From Gimesia algae (GTDB lineage: Bacteria; Planctomycetota; Planctomycetia; Planctomycetales; Planctomycetaceae), in the NCBI RefSeq assembly GCF_007746795.1, contig NZ_CP036343.1:7321029-7385028 (forward strand): a stretch of 64,000 nucleotides of DNA. Direction: 5' to 3'. Every line of letters starts with the position of its first letter. The first letter of the stretch is position 1. The position numbers were made by a program, and so were the translations under genes. The notes beneath the pieces are model-generated. The model was not told the DNA's origin, did no database searches, and worked only from the letters and a program-made list of their open reading frames with translations. Of the stretch, positions 48,647 through 58,558 are shown piece by piece.

Positions 48647-50395
48647 CTAGTGAATATAGCGAATTCGGGTGAAATCTGGAATGCGGATGTGACCTATCTG
48701 ATCACCTATTTTGACCTCGCCCTGCCTCGAAGGTAAATGCACGAGAAACGGCTTGCCCAGCAGGTATTTCTGGTCTACTTTTCCGTCTGCCCAGCTACGG
48801 CTGTCGAGCGAAACCGGACTGTTATCGCCCAGCATGAAATAGCTGCTCTGATCCAGCTGGTATGGTTCATCAACCCCATGCAGGGCTTTACCACGCGTAT
48901 AGTGGATATCGCGAAACAGTTTCACGTTCGTCAGTTGAAAGGTTCCGCCGCGGGCACCAAACTGCAGGGGAATCCGAATCTCCTCACGCTGCTCTGAATT
49001 TTTACTGAAGAGCAGAGGCTGGTAGGCCAGTTCTCCATTGATGGCAAACAGAGCCTGTCGATCCATCACCGACATTTCCAGTTTGACGGGCTGCGAGCGA
49101 AAGTCGCTGCGCAACGGTCCGGTACGAATCGGCTGTGTTCGATCGTCGATAAACAGATTGATCTGCCTCTGTTTGAAGTCGATGATATTCCGAAAGTGAT
49201 GCTGACCGTCGAACAATTCAATCACCAGTTCCCCCGCGGGTGACTTCACCTGCAGGTCACACGCAAACAGAAAATCGTGTACGGGAATCGCGGTCTGATT
49301 TTCAACTCCGGAGTTATAGGCATATCGATCCAGCACGGGGGCCACATGCGATTTTTCATACAGTAAAGCGACGGCATATCGAAACGCGTCATCTTCTGTC
49401 TGGTTCAGCAGTCGATGACAGTCTTCAGCCGGCATTGCTCCTTTGCAGGACAGCCGTTGTTTCAATTCGTCATACTGAATGGCAGCCAGCACCGGTTCCG
49501 GTTTTTCGATTTCTTCCGGCCACTTTTCCAGTGGAACTTCTGTCTGATAATGTCCGCCCTGCCTCATCCAATGCTGGTACCTGACCCAGGACCACGCGTC
49601 TGCGTCATTGTCATTGCTGTCTGACGCATACACGAAACCAGCGGGCTGTTCCTGCCAGGCTGCTGAGCCCGGCTGTTTTTGTGCCTGCTCTGAATCTGCT
49701 TCTACTGGAAAAAAGCGGGGTTGAAAAAAGTCGTCTTCTGAGGGCTCAAACCGATGATCGTGAACCAGCAGCCGAACAGCACGTTGCGTTTTTAAATCTT
49801 TGCGTTGGATTTCCCCATTGATATACAAATCCCCGTCTTTGACCTGCACGGCTTCACCCGGTAAACCCACCACCCGTTTGACATACGCCTGGGTTGGCTT
49901 CATCGGATTTTGAAATACCGCCACGTCCCACCGCTCGGGGGGCTTGAGGTAGTAAGCGTGTTTAAACACCAGCAACTGGTCACCTTCGTTACGGGGCACC
50001 TGAGCCAGATCGATGGAATTGGTATCACAGTTGGGACAAGTTGCATACTGCCCGGCCTGTTGAAATCCCTGTCCGTCCGCGGCTGGGTCCTGTATCCGGT
50101 TGGTGGAGACGGAATCATCATAGGCTACGCCATAGGTAAACGAATAATGGCAGCGGGGACAGGTAACCTGCTTATGGTAACCCAAGAGAGAAGGCGCCAT
50201 CGAGCCTGTCGAAATCATATAACCTTCCGCAGCGAAAGTCCGGAAGAGAATGACGGCGATTGCCAGTGTAGCCACGGACTCCAGCACCAGCCGAAACAGG
50301 CTGGATCGCTGCGGCAACTCTTCCGCTTGAATTTCGAGTTGACGGGAAGTGTGTTGCATCGTGACAGACAAATAGAGAAACGGTAGAACCGGCAT
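48647..50395 (-). CDS. Signal peptidase I paralog with zinc-ribbon and beta-sandwich-like insert
   Basis: This 582-residue paralog shares the same layout: helix (about 36-56), Ser65 (STGSMAPS), CxxC pairs at 79/82 and 120/123, Lys173 (YVKRVVGLPGE), a long insert (about 195-515) and GDNS (523-526). The insert again shows beta-sandwich traits: ACDLQVKSPAGELVIELFDG, ALFAINGEL and FQLTNVKLFRDIHY. The start is uncertain: ATG 50395 or Met13 at 50359, neither with a strong ribosome site. It is 134 bases upstream of its partner in the same direction. The pair may process different exported proteins. Beyond these blocks, sequence identity is modest. Confidence 0.88.
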   Translation of the reverse strand: MPVLPFLYLSVTMQHTSRQLEIQAEELPQRSSLFRLVLESVATLAIAVILFRTFAAEGYMISTGSMAPSLLGYHKQVTCPRCHYSFTYGVAYDDSVSTNRIQDPAADGQGFQQAGQYATCPNCDTNSIDLAQVPRNEGDQLLVFKHAYYLKPPERWDVAVFQNPMKPTQAYVKRVVGLPGEAVQVKDGDLYINGEIQRKDLKTQRAVRLLVHDHRFEPSEDDFFQPRFFPVEADSEQAQKQPGSAAWQEQPAGFVYASDSNDNDADAWSWVRYQHWMRQGGHYQTEVPLEKWPEEIEKPEPVLAAIQYDELKQRLSCKGAMPAEDCHRLLNQTEDDAFRYAVALLYEKSHVAPVLDRYAYNSGVENQTAIPVHDFLFACDLQVKSPAGELVIELFDGQHHFRNIIDFKQRQINLFIDDRTQPIRTGPLRSDFRSQPVKLEMSVMDRQALFAINGELAYQPLLFSKNSEQREEIRIPLQFGARGGTFQLTNVKLFRDIHYTRGKALHGVDEPYQLDQSSYFMLGDNSPVSLDSRSWADGKVDQKYLLGKPFLVHLPSRQGEVKIGDQIGHIRIPDFTRIRYIH

Positions 50396-50559
50396 CCGGT
50401 TTCCAGGCGGAATTACGACTGGGAATCTATTTTAGTAAAACCAACAGGGCAGAGGAAATAGCGGTTCACCCACTCCCCCCCTGATCAGAGGGAATAATTG
50501 CTGCAGCGTACTTAAGACATTGTATTGCGGTGACTTAGACAGTATCCAGCTTTACGGTA

Positions 50560-50605
50560 GCGTCTCCAGGCTCATCTGAGATCTGCACAATAAAATGCGA
50601 GACGC
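50560..50605. repeat. Inverted repeat downstream of the oxidase operon
   Basis: Arms GCGTCTC (50560-50566) and GAGACGC (50599-50605) enclose 32 bases with a further small hairpin. It lies just beyond the end of the cytochrome oxidase operon. It lacks a T run and is only a possible processing or termination site. Confidence 0.35.
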
Positions 50606-50626
50606 GCCAGTGAAATGGGATACGAA

Positions 50627-51271
50627 TTATCCTATCGCATAGAACAGCAGCAGCATGCAGATCCAGATCACACCCAGGAAATGCCAGACGACGGCACAGG
50701 CATGGACGCCCCAGTTATATTCATGATCATACAGATAGAGATAGGCTTTATAAATTACGAACCCCAGAAATCCGAAGGCGACGAAAAAGTGGAGTGCATG
50801 TACTAATACAAATGTAAACAACGCACCATAACTGCTGGGATAATTCGCGGCATTTTTCGTATCTTTGAGGCTCAGCAAAATATCCGAATGCTGTTGTAAG
50901 AGGTGAGTCAGTCCAATCGTCTGAATGACAAAAAAAGCGCCTCCCAGCAGAAAGGTCAGGTTCAGGCAGTTACGAAACTGCTGCTGTTTTTCATGCCTGA
51001 CATAATAGACAGCACGTTGAATGGAAATGCTTCCCAGAATCAGCAGAACCGTACTCAGCCAAAGCGCGGGGGGAATTACGAGATTGACCGGTTCATGTTG
51101 CTGCGCCAGATTCGAACGGACGATGACATAAGCCAGCAGTCCGCCGATAAATAAAACGGCTGTACTAAACAGAAAAATGGCCAGCCCAAAATCTCGCTGG
51201 CTTAAGCGATCCCGTGAGGTAAATAACAGCGCGAGACGATCTCTCCATCTCTGACTCCGGTCGGCTGGCAT
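50627..51271 (-). CDS. Heme-copper oxidase subunit III-like protein
   Basis: The 214-residue membrane protein (from ATG 51271, with AGGTG close upstream) has about five helices and matches the subunit III family: RDFGLAIFLFSTAVLF near the N-terminus and FVLVHALHFFVAFGFLGF and WGVHACAVVWHFLGVIWI near the end. It is the last gene of the caa3 operon, which already has another subunit III gene. This second copy is shorter and might replace a helix bundle or form a separate assembly factor. The N-terminal 28 residues are basic. Confidence 0.8.
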   Translation of the reverse strand: MPADRSQRWRDRLALLFTSRDRLSQRDFGLAIFLFSTAVLFIGGLLAYVIVRSNLAQQHEPVNLVIPPALWLSTVLLILGSISIQRAVYYVRHEKQQQFRNCLNLTFLLGGAFFVIQTIGLTHLLQQHSDILLSLKDTKNAANYPSSYGALFTFVLVHALHFFVAFGFLGFVIYKAYLYLYDHEYNWGVHACAVVWHFLGVIWICMLLLFYAIG

Positions 51272-51376
51272 GCTCACCTGCTTTTGATCAACAAGCAGAA
51301 ACGCTGATGATAATTTGATAAAATCCGTTGGCGGATCATCATATTTTCGAGAAGCGACCCGTGAAAGTCTATCTGA

Positions 51377-51925
51377 TTATTTGTCAGACGTTTCTGGCGT
51401 GGGCTTTTTGTCTGTTTTCGGCTTTTCGGCGGAGGCGGGCTTCTTTTCAGTCGTTGATTTTTCAGCGGGGACAGCCTGCGTTTCGGGTGCTGGTTTCGCG
51501 TCAGTACCGGCATTCACTGCCGGCGCTGCAGGAGCGGCTGCTGCCGGCTCTTTCACTAAAAGTTCAGGAGGCTTATCTTCTGAGTAACCTTTGACGTAGT
51601 CATCGTAGGCATGAGAATCCAGTAGAATCATACACAGAAAAAAGGCCGCAAACACGATTGAAAAGAAGAATGCCAGCCGGTTTAACGGTTTATCGTACCA
51701 GAGATGCATAAAGATAAAGACGACCAGTGAGGCTTTGGCAGTTGCAATCGCCATCGAGACGATCACATCCAGACGCCCGGTGTCAAACTTGGCTGCTTCC
51801 ACAGTCACCACAGTCAAAGCCACTAATACCAGAAAAACGCCAATCAAAACCTTGACCGGTACGATATGTACGTGGCAGCTTTGTGTATTTTCTGCGTGAG
51901 CATCACTTTCAACATGATCTGACAT
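51377..51925 (-). CDS. Cytochrome c oxidase subunit IV-like (CoxD) membrane protein
   Basis: The protein has 182 residues from ATG 51925 (MSDHVESDAHAE). It has a His-rich N-terminus, then three helices (about 22-42, 52-75 and 82-105) with VFIFMHLWYDKPLNRLAF, a COX4-type block. The C-terminal tail of about 60 residues (about 120-182) is rich in Ala, Pro, Lys and Glu, low in complexity and probably disordered. Prokaryotic subunit IV stabilises the oxidase core. It lies between the two subunit III genes. Its long tail is unusual for such a small subunit. Confidence 0.82.
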   Translation of the reverse strand: MSDHVESDAHAENTQSCHVHIVPVKVLIGVFLVLVALTVVTVEAAKFDTGRLDVIVSMAIATAKASLVVFIFMHLWYDKPLNRLAFFFSIVFAAFFLCMILLDSHAYDDYVKGYSEDKPPELLVKEPAAAAPAAPAVNAGTDAKPAPETQAVPAEKSTTEKKPASAEKPKTDKKPTPETSDK

Positions 51926-52014
51926 GATGAATACTTTCGTCTCTTTATCTTGAAACTGCTGAGAAGCGAAGTTGCCTCTCACAAATGTGGTTAAACTCTT
52001 GAATTCTTAAAACG

Positions 52015-53097
52015 CTAATTGATCAGGTACAACAGCGGGAACAGGTAGATCCAGATCAGGTCGACCAAATGCCAGTAGAGTCCGATAAAATCAACCGCGC
52101 CGAAGTAATAGGTTGTGAACGCACCATGTACCGTTCTGACAATCAGCCAGCTGATCGCGATCATGCCGCCAATAATATGGATTGCGTGCACACCGGTCAT
52201 GCAGAAATAAACGCTGAAGAACGTTCGTGCCAGCATGGGCTCGGGAATCTTTTCTTTCTGTGCAGCATATTCGGCTGGTACCGTCTCGTCCAACAGGATT
52301 TCTTCATCGGTTGGTTTTTCTGAATGACCCAGTTGATGATAGGCAATACTGGAATACGCTCCGACCTGCATGCCGATCGCCGAGACCAGAAAACAACCAG
52401 CCACTGTTGCCAGTGTCTTTTTTCCAGGATTCTTGATGAGCGCCCCAAAAGCGATTCCGGAAATCACAATCACCACCCACAGGACTAATGACATGTAGGA
52501 GAGTGTATGTTTGGTTTTTTCGAACAACGATTCATCACTATGATCATCATGGGCTGTAGCTTCAGCGGACTCAGCATTTTCAGTTGCCGTGGCAGTCTTA
52601 CCATCAGTTGCTGCAACGGGGGCCGACGCTTCATGATGCTCGGGGCTCTGATAGGCTGTCCCTGGCAAAAGATGATGGTGTGCCTTCTCAGTATACTCAA
52701 ATGATTTCACACCGAGGAAGATAGCAGCACAGGCCAGAGTCGTGACCAGACAGATCAGCAGGCCTCGCGTTTGTCCCAGCTGGGCACAACGCACCCCCCA
52801 GGCCATCGTCAGACTGCTGAATAGCAGAACCACGGTATTCGCTGCCCCCAATGTTGTATCCAGAAACTGGCTGGCGTACAGGAATACTTCGGGATGCAAT
52901 GAACGGTAAACGGCATAAAAGCCGAACAGGCCGCTGAAGAACAGTACTTCGGTGACCAGGAAGATCCAGATACCCAGTTTCCCGGTATCGAACTGTTGCT
53001 GGTGAGAATCAAAGTGATGCGCCAACCGGGGATCATGGTGCTCATGATCGTGGCTGTCTGCGTGCTCGTCTGTTGGAGTGGTGGCCGCGGTATTCAT
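52015..53097 (-). CDS. Cytochrome c oxidase subunit III
   Basis: The 360-residue protein has the subunit III pattern of hydrophobic helices, with GKLGIWIFLVTEVLFFSGLF near the N-terminus and FSVYFCMTGVHAIHIIGGMIAISWL near the C-terminus, ending WHLVDLIWIYLFPLLYLIN. Compared with normal subunit III (about 190-280), it has an extra polar insert (about 140-200, His/Glu/Ala-rich). Its start overlaps the coxA stop by one base, giving translational coupling. Subunit III stabilises the oxidase core and proton uptake. Confidence 0.92.
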   Translation of the reverse strand: MNTAATTPTDEHADSHDHEHHDPRLAHHFDSHQQQFDTGKLGIWIFLVTEVLFFSGLFGFYAVYRSLHPEVFLYASQFLDTTLGAANTVVLLFSSLTMAWGVRCAQLGQTRGLLICLVTTLACAAIFLGVKSFEYTEKAHHHLLPGTAYQSPEHHEASAPVAATDGKTATATENAESAEATAHDDHSDESLFEKTKHTLSYMSLVLWVVIVISGIAFGALIKNPGKKTLATVAGCFLVSAIGMQVGAYSSIAYHQLGHSEKPTDEEILLDETVPAEYAAQKEKIPEPMLARTFFSVYFCMTGVHAIHIIGGMIAISWLIVRTVHGAFTTYYFGAVDFIGLYWHLVDLIWIYLFPLLYLIN

Positions 53098-54815
53098 TAA
53101 GCTTCTTTATCTCCTGATGCGGTCACAGAGTTCTTGTTTGCCCCTTGACATTCAACGGGAACGTAACCTCCGATTTCCTCATTGTAGACAACGGATTCCA
53201 TGATATAGGGATCACCGGCCAGAGGAGGATGGTCGAAGTTATTGCCTGGTGGTGGTGAAGAGCACTGCCATTCCAGTGAGGCACCGCCCCAGGGATTGGC
53301 GGGAGCTCGTTTGCCACGATACACCGAGTAAATCAGAGTGGCGGCCATCAACGCCGAGCTCAGTCCCAGCAGATAAGCGCCACAGGTTGACAGAATATGC
53401 AGATTCTGGAATTCTGGCAGGTAAGTGTAATACCGGCGAGGCATCCCCCGTGTTCCGAGCAGGAACTGTGGGAAGAACGTCAGGTTGAACCCGAGGAACA
53501 CACCCAGACAGGCAATACGTCCCCAGAACTCGCTGAACATCTTGCCGGTAATTTTAGGCCACCAGTGGTGGATGGCAGCGAACAGACCAACCAGCGAGGA
53601 GCCCATCATCACATAGTGAAAGTGAGCGACGACAAAGTAGGTATCATGCAGGTGGATGTCGGTTGCCAGAGTTGCCAGGAACAATCCTGTCAGACCACCG
53701 ATTGAAAAGATGAACAGGAACGCCAGAGCATAGCACATGGCAGTCGTAAAGCGGATCGAACCTTTATACATGGTCGTCAGCCAGTTAAAGACTTTAATCG
53801 CGGATGGAATTGAGACACTAAAGGTAATCGCAGAGAACACCACGGCGACCATTTTAGACTGACCGGAGACAAACATATGGTGTCCCCAGACCAGGAAGCC
53901 GAAGATGGCAATCGCGATACTACTGTAAGCAATGAAGCGGTAACCAAAAATATGTTTGCGACTGTGAACAGCAATCACTTCACTGACCACACCCATCGCC
54001 GGCAGAATCATTACGTAAACTGCAGGGTGTGAATAGAACCAGAAGAAGTGCTGGAATAACACCGGATCTCCGCCCAGAGCAGGATCAAAAATCCCAATTT
54101 GGAACGTATTTTCCACAATCAACAACAGGCCGGTAATCCCCAGTACGGGAGTCGCCAGAACCTGAATCAAAGCAGTTGCATACAAGGCCCACAGAAACAG
54201 TGGCATCTTGAACCAGGTCATCCCCGGTGGTCGCATGGTGTGGATGGTCACAATGAAATTCAATCCGGTAAAAATCGAACTGAATCCCAGAATAAAGACC
54301 CCCAGCAGCGCGGTCCGCACGGCAGTCCCCGTGTAGACACTGTAAGGCGTATAGAAGGTCCAGCCAGTATCCAGTCCCCCCAGCGCCAAAGCTGCCAGGA
54401 AGAAAGCGGCACCGAACATCCAGAGGTAAAAGCTACCCAGGTTCATGCGGGGAAAGGCGACATCCTTCGCGCCCAGCATGACGGGGAGAATGATATTTCC
54501 AATCGCCGCCGGAACCCCTGGAATGATCACCAGGAAGGTCATGATGGCACCGTGCAGGGTAAACATCTGATTGTAGCCATCCGCACTCAGAAATATTTTT
54601 TCAGGACGCAGCAATTCTGTCCGCAGCAGGACGGCAAACAGCCCCCCCAGGAAGAAGGCACCGGTCACACCGATCAGGTACATAATCCCGATGCGCTTGT
54701 GATCGAGGGTGAAAAACCAGCTCTTCCAGCCTTTTGTACAATTTAAATAATTCAATTCACGGTATTGAATCGGGAAATCTGATTTTGGATTGGAGGAGTC
54801 AACTACTGTTGCCAT
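53097..54815 (-). CDS. Cytochrome c oxidase subunit I, A2-type
   Basis: The 572-residue core subunit carries heme a ligand His88 (FTLHGAIM), heme a3-CuB ligands in FYSHPAVY (260-267), GHHMF (311-315) and VVAHFHYV (His398, His400). The segment YSHPAVY lacks the Glu of HPEVY and has the Tyr-Ser pair, the mark of A2-type heme-copper oxidases such as caa3. It has 12 or more helices and a C-terminal soluble tail ending SGDKEA. It reduces oxygen to water and pumps protons. The gene overlaps the next one by a base and follows coxB by 109 bases. Confidence 0.95.
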   Translation of the reverse strand: MATVVDSSNPKSDFPIQYRELNYLNCTKGWKSWFFTLDHKRIGIMYLIGVTGAFFLGGLFAVLLRTELLRPEKIFLSADGYNQMFTLHGAIMTFLVIIPGVPAAIGNIILPVMLGAKDVAFPRMNLGSFYLWMFGAAFFLAALALGGLDTGWTFYTPYSVYTGTAVRTALLGVFILGFSSIFTGLNFIVTIHTMRPPGMTWFKMPLFLWALYATALIQVLATPVLGITGLLLIVENTFQIGIFDPALGGDPVLFQHFFWFYSHPAVYVMILPAMGVVSEVIAVHSRKHIFGYRFIAYSSIAIAIFGFLVWGHHMFVSGQSKMVAVVFSAITFSVSIPSAIKVFNWLTTMYKGSIRFTTAMCYALAFLFIFSIGGLTGLFLATLATDIHLHDTYFVVAHFHYVMMGSSLVGLFAAIHHWWPKITGKMFSEFWGRIACLGVFLGFNLTFFPQFLLGTRGMPRRYYTYLPEFQNLHILSTCGAYLLGLSSALMAATLIYSVYRGKRAPANPWGGASLEWQCSSPPPGNNFDHPPLAGDPYIMESVVYNEEIGGYVPVECQGANKNSVTASGDKEA

Positions 54816-54924
54816 CTTCCAGCCTCCTGAATAATTTCAAATAAGGTCGGATTAAAAATCCTGAAACACAATTGAGAAACAAATTCTCGCTTTTTTTATT
54901 TATTAAATCGAATCACCAGCGCCA

Positions 54925-55923
54925 CTACTTCTGAGCTTTGATGAATTCGATGATCGCAGTAATGTCCTGGTCGGTTAACTGCCCTTTGAAAGTCGGCATG
55001 ATCGGCCGGAAACCAGCAACCACTGAAGCCTGTGGCTCCAAAATGGATTCACGAATGTAATTCTCATTAACTTCAACCGTTGATCCGTCAGTCAGTTTTT
55101 CCTGCTTGCCGAACAGCCCTTTGAAACTCGGTCCGTTTTTGGTAACGCCATCCAGTGAGTGACATTGAATACAGCCTCGAGATTTATAGAAATATTCCCC
55201 GGCTTCGACCGCTGTTTTGTTTTTGTGAATATCGGAAGCGTTCTGCAGCCACTTATCAAAATCGCCACGTGTTTCATGCACAATCACCTTGGTGATCATT
55301 TCGGAGTGTTTCTGCCCACAGTATTCGGAACACATTAAATTATATTCCAGTGGGTACTTTGTCTTTTCGGATCCTTCAGGAGGAGCGATGGCTTTAAACC
55401 ATTCCTGCGTGTAGCGACCGGGAACCACATCCATTTTGGTGCGGAACGCCGGAATCCACAGGCTGTGAATCACATCATCCGATGACATGGTAAGAGTGAC
55501 ATTTTCATCCATGGGGATGTGAAGTTCACTTTCGATCCAGCCATTAGGGTATTGGAAAGCCCAGACCCATTTTTTCGCGACCACATTAATTTCATAGGAC
55601 GAAGCGGGAGGGGTTCGCATATCCAGGTAGGAAGTAAAGCCGATCCAGAACATCACGATAGTCAGCAGAGTCGGTATGACTGACCAGGAAAGTTCCAGTG
55701 TCAGATTATGCGTAGCGGTATTGACCGCTTCAACGCCAGGCCGATAACGGTATTTTACCATAAACAGCAGCATCAGTCCGACGATCAGCACGAAGAAAAA
55801 CGTGCAGACCCACAGAATGAAGAAGTAGACAGAGTCGACATTCTCTGCCACTGTGGAGCCTTGAGCCGGGAACCAGAAACCGGCTTCCGCATTCGCTAAT
55901 AATTCAGGGATGAATAGTTTCAT
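54925..55923 (-). CDS. Cytochrome c oxidase subunit II fused to cytochrome c (caa3-type)
   Basis: The 332-residue protein has two helices (about 30-57 and 78-98) followed by the CuA domain: ligands His153, Cys198, Cys202, His206 and Met209 (CSEYCGQKHSEM). A C-terminal cytochrome c domain (about 240-332) has CIQCH (251-255) and a distal Met region IMPTFKGQLTD. This fusion identifies a caa3-type oxidase that carries its own electron donor. It precedes coxA in the transcript. The N-terminal start is an ATG giving MKLFIPELL, with a weak signal-like beginning. Confidence 0.95.
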   Translation of the reverse strand: MKLFIPELLANAEAGFWFPAQGSTVAENVDSVYFFILWVCTFFFVLIVGLMLLFMVKYRYRPGVEAVNTATHNLTLELSWSVIPTLLTIVMFWIGFTSYLDMRTPPASSYEINVVAKKWVWAFQYPNGWIESELHIPMDENVTLTMSSDDVIHSLWIPAFRTKMDVVPGRYTQEWFKAIAPPEGSEKTKYPLEYNLMCSEYCGQKHSEMITKVIVHETRGDFDKWLQNASDIHKNKTAVEAGEYFYKSRGCIQCHSLDGVTKNGPSFKGLFGKQEKLTDGSTVEVNENYIRESILEPQASVVAGFRPIMPTFKGQLTDQDITAIIEFIKAQK

Positions 55924-56022
55924 CTGTATTCACACATTCAACTGTTGAGTGTTAAAATATTCAATGTATTAACCAAATCTGATTAAAACACAAATTCCTT
56001 TGACAGAGGGTCCTGATACGGT

Positions 56023-56880
56023 TCAGGTTCCCCCGGTCGCTTCATGAGTCTGCCCGGGTGCCGCTTCCATTTTTACTCTGCCTTTGCGTCCCCGCCAGTA
56101 GGGAATCAAAACCACAGTCAGGATAAAGACGGTTGCAAACCCACCAATTTTCATAATATTTCGTGCCGTCGGAGCGTACCGACCACTGTCTGCATCATAG
56201 TGAAAACAGAACAGCAAAAACCGATCAATCGTAGAACCAATTTTACCTTCTGATGCTTCTACTAATGCCAGTTTCAAAGTCTGTTCGGGAAAATAAACTC
56301 CATACAGATAGCGGGAAATACGACCATCGGGAGTGCAAACCAGTAAAACAGCCGGATGAGCATATTCTTTCCGCTCCTCGACATACTGATACTGAACTCC
56401 CATCGCTTCCGCTAATTTTGTAATCGCTGCCTGCTGACCACACAGAAAATGCCAGCCACCGGATGTGCCTGCACGATCGTATTCCTTGAAGTACTTTTGT
56501 TTTGTTAAATTTGCCCGCTGATGAGTCTCTTTCGGATCAATACTGACAGAGACGAAATCATATTGTTGATCTGCCGACCACTCTAATCCTTTTAACCCTC
56601 TGACCAGTGCTGTGAGTTGTAAAGAACACAACATCGGACAGTTGGAATAATTCAGTGACAGAATAACGGGACGATCCTTTTTAAAATAATCGGCCAGCGT
56701 CACCTGATTTCCGTTACTGTCCTGAAACTGCAGATCCAAAGGTAATTTTGTATCCAGATGCTCGATGACATCCAGCTTCTCAATATCTTTGGGAGCCTGT
56801 TCCATACGATCTGCCCGCACTGGCATGCTACTGCATACCCAGAAAAGGAGAACCAGAATGGAAGATGCAAACGGTTTCAT
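56023..56880 (-). CDS. SCO1/SenC-family copper chaperone
   Basis: The 285-residue protein has a signal peptide (about 5-23), a thioredoxin-like SCO domain with the copper site CPMLC (81-85) and a conserved His in GWHFLCGQ, and a C-terminal membrane helix (about 240-262). Sco delivers copper to the CuA site of the oxidase encoded next to it. The ATG overlaps the stop of the preceding small gene in an ATGA junction. The C-terminal helix is not seen in classic Sco, which has an N-terminal anchor. Confidence 0.9.
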   Translation of the reverse strand: MKPFASSILVLLFWVCSSMPVRADRMEQAPKDIEKLDVIEHLDTKLPLDLQFQDSNGNQVTLADYFKKDRPVILSLNYSNCPMLCSLQLTALVRGLKGLEWSADQQYDFVSVSIDPKETHQRANLTKQKYFKEYDRAGTSGGWHFLCGQQAAITKLAEAMGVQYQYVEERKEYAHPAVLLVCTPDGRISRYLYGVYFPEQTLKLALVEASEGKIGSTIDRFLLFCFHYDADSGRYAPTARNIMKIGGFATVFILTVVLIPYWRGRKGRVKMEAAPGQTHEATGGT

Positions 56881-57206
56881 GGTGTTTTGGTTTTAACCTG
56901 TTTCTGTTTATCCTGTTCTTCCTGAACGGTAAGTTCCATTGCCCGGTCTATGGGCACTGCTACGATTTTTTTATCCTGGTCAATCCAGCGGTATTCCGTT
57001 AAGGCAGCAGCCTGGCTGGCGAGAATGCTATCGGAATTCACTTCCGGAACTTCGATCACCTTCTCGACGTTTTGTTTTTTTTCAAACGACATGTCCAGCG
57101 CGGCAACCGCGAATACAATGAAAAACGTGATGATGGTCCCAACGGCGCCAACATATGCGATCATCGTTGTATCGAGATCATCATAGGCTGCTTTATGACC
57201 CGACAT
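56877..57206 (-). CDS. Small membrane protein in the respiratory operon
   Basis: The 109-residue protein has one transmembrane helix (about 15-40, MIAYVGAVGTIITFFIVFAVAAL) and a hydrophilic C-terminal domain with ALTEYRWIDQDKKIVAVPIDRAMEL (68-92). I do not recognise a named family. It lies between actF and sco, overlaps sco by four bases, and is 50 bases downstream of actF. Its position suggests an assembly or small structural subunit of alternative complex III or the oxidase. The operon context makes it a real gene. Confidence 0.75.
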   Translation of the reverse strand: MSGHKAAYDDLDTTMIAYVGAVGTIITFFIVFAVAALDMSFEKKQNVEKVIEVPEVNSDSILASQAAALTEYRWIDQDKKIVAVPIDRAMELTVQEEQDKQKQVKTKTP

Positions 57207-57256
57207 AGTTTATTCTCTTATTCTAGAAGGCGCTGATCCATTTGATCAGACGAAAA

Positions 57257-58498
57257 TTAAATATTGTGAAACTTGAGTGATTCTTCCAGCCGTGGATCCC
57301 GGACCGGCATCAGTGATTTTTCACCGGCGAACTTCAGGATTCCCGCGACAAAGATACCACCAACTCCTATTGTACAACACACGTTAATCAGAATCATCTG
57401 GAAGGTCACTGCTGACTTCACGCCGTCAAAAGCAATGTTTGGCATGACCAGCCAGAAAATATCAATCCAGTTCATAATCAGCAGGTAAACGGCCCAGAAA
57501 CAGAGTGCCGCGGGATTACGCTTCATCCAGCGTGACATGAAGAACACAAACGGGATCGCAAAGTGGCCGATGACCAGCGTCAATGAGACCACGCCCCATC
57601 CCTGTTCCTGACGAGGCAGAAAGAAACTGGTTTCTTCAGGAATATTGGCGTACCAGATCAACAGGTATTGTGAAATCGCAATATAAGCCCAGAAGCAGTT
57701 GAAGGCAAACAGCAACTTACCAACGTCATGCAGATGCTCAACGTTGACGGGCCCTTTTAACAAATTCTTGCTGCGGAGATATACCAGGCTGATGGCCAGG
57801 AAGCTGAAAAAGCCTACCAGACCGGCGGCGAAGTAATAAATGCCGAAAATCGTACTGAACCAGTGGGCATCCAGAGACATGAGAAAGTCAATGGCTGCAA
57901 AAGACAGCGTGAAGGCATACAACAGCAGCGCGGGGCCACTACGGCGTTCCATCAACAGTGTCAGTTCAGGATCGCCGGTTGCATCCTGGGCAACCGATTT
58001 ATTCAGGAAATACCGGGCCAGAAAGATCCAGGACCCGAAGTAAATCAGATAACGCAAAGCGAAAAACCCGGTATTGAGATAAGGCGATTTCGCATGCAGC
58101 AGATGATCATCGGCAACGGTCTTAGTGTTAGCCCATTGATACAGCGTATCATTTCCCATCAATGTCAGAATGACGATCGGCAGTACCAGTACTGACAGCG
58201 GAATCACACCCATGGAAATAAACTCTGACAGGCGACGTAAAACCACACTCCAGCCGGCCCGCGTGAGCTGCTGAATCATCACAAAGAACAAAGCACCCAG
58301 TGAGATACTCAGACAGAAAAACGTACTCTGCAGGTAAGAGAAGGCAAACAGATCCCACCCGTTCGTGAATATCATTCCCAGTACGAAAGCGACCGGCAGC
58401 AGGACCGAACAGCCCAGCGCCACTTTCATGGGAAGGGGACCCAGCTCAGCCAGGGTTTGAACGGGAATCTTATTGTCAGTATCAGGTGAAGTTTGCAT
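57257..58498 (-). CDS. actF: Alternative complex III quinone-binding subunit ActF
   Basis: The 413-residue protein has about ten membrane helices and is similar in type to ActC. Features include LRYLIYFGSWIFLARYFLN and LFAFNCFWAYIAISQYLLIWYANIPEE, the latter characteristic of ActF. With ActC it forms the membrane core that oxidises quinol. It is downstream of the actD-actE fusion and upstream of a small membrane gene and sco. Start MQTSPDTDNK. The symbol follows the ACIII nomenclature and is an inference from similarity by eye. Confidence 0.87.
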   Translation of the reverse strand: MQTSPDTDNKIPVQTLAELGPLPMKVALGCSVLLPVAFVLGMIFTNGWDLFAFSYLQSTFFCLSISLGALFFVMIQQLTRAGWSVVLRRLSEFISMGVIPLSVLVLPIVILTLMGNDTLYQWANTKTVADDHLLHAKSPYLNTGFFALRYLIYFGSWIFLARYFLNKSVAQDATGDPELTLLMERRSGPALLLYAFTLSFAAIDFLMSLDAHWFSTIFGIYYFAAGLVGFFSFLAISLVYLRSKNLLKGPVNVEHLHDVGKLLFAFNCFWAYIAISQYLLIWYANIPEETSFFLPRQEQGWGVVSLTLVIGHFAIPFVFFMSRWMKRNPAALCFWAVYLLIMNWIDIFWLVMPNIAFDGVKSAVTFQMILINVCCTIGVGGIFVAGILKFAGEKSLMPVRDPRLEESLKFHNI

Positions 58499-58558
58499 AA
58501 CGTTTCTTGTTTTTACAACGAGATTAAATTCAACAAGTTGTGTGTCGTAACGACTGAC

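Noticed and set aside
54099..54746. Open frame on the plus strand (215 codons)
   Set aside because: Antisense to coxA; rich in Gln, His and Pro as expected for a shadow frame.
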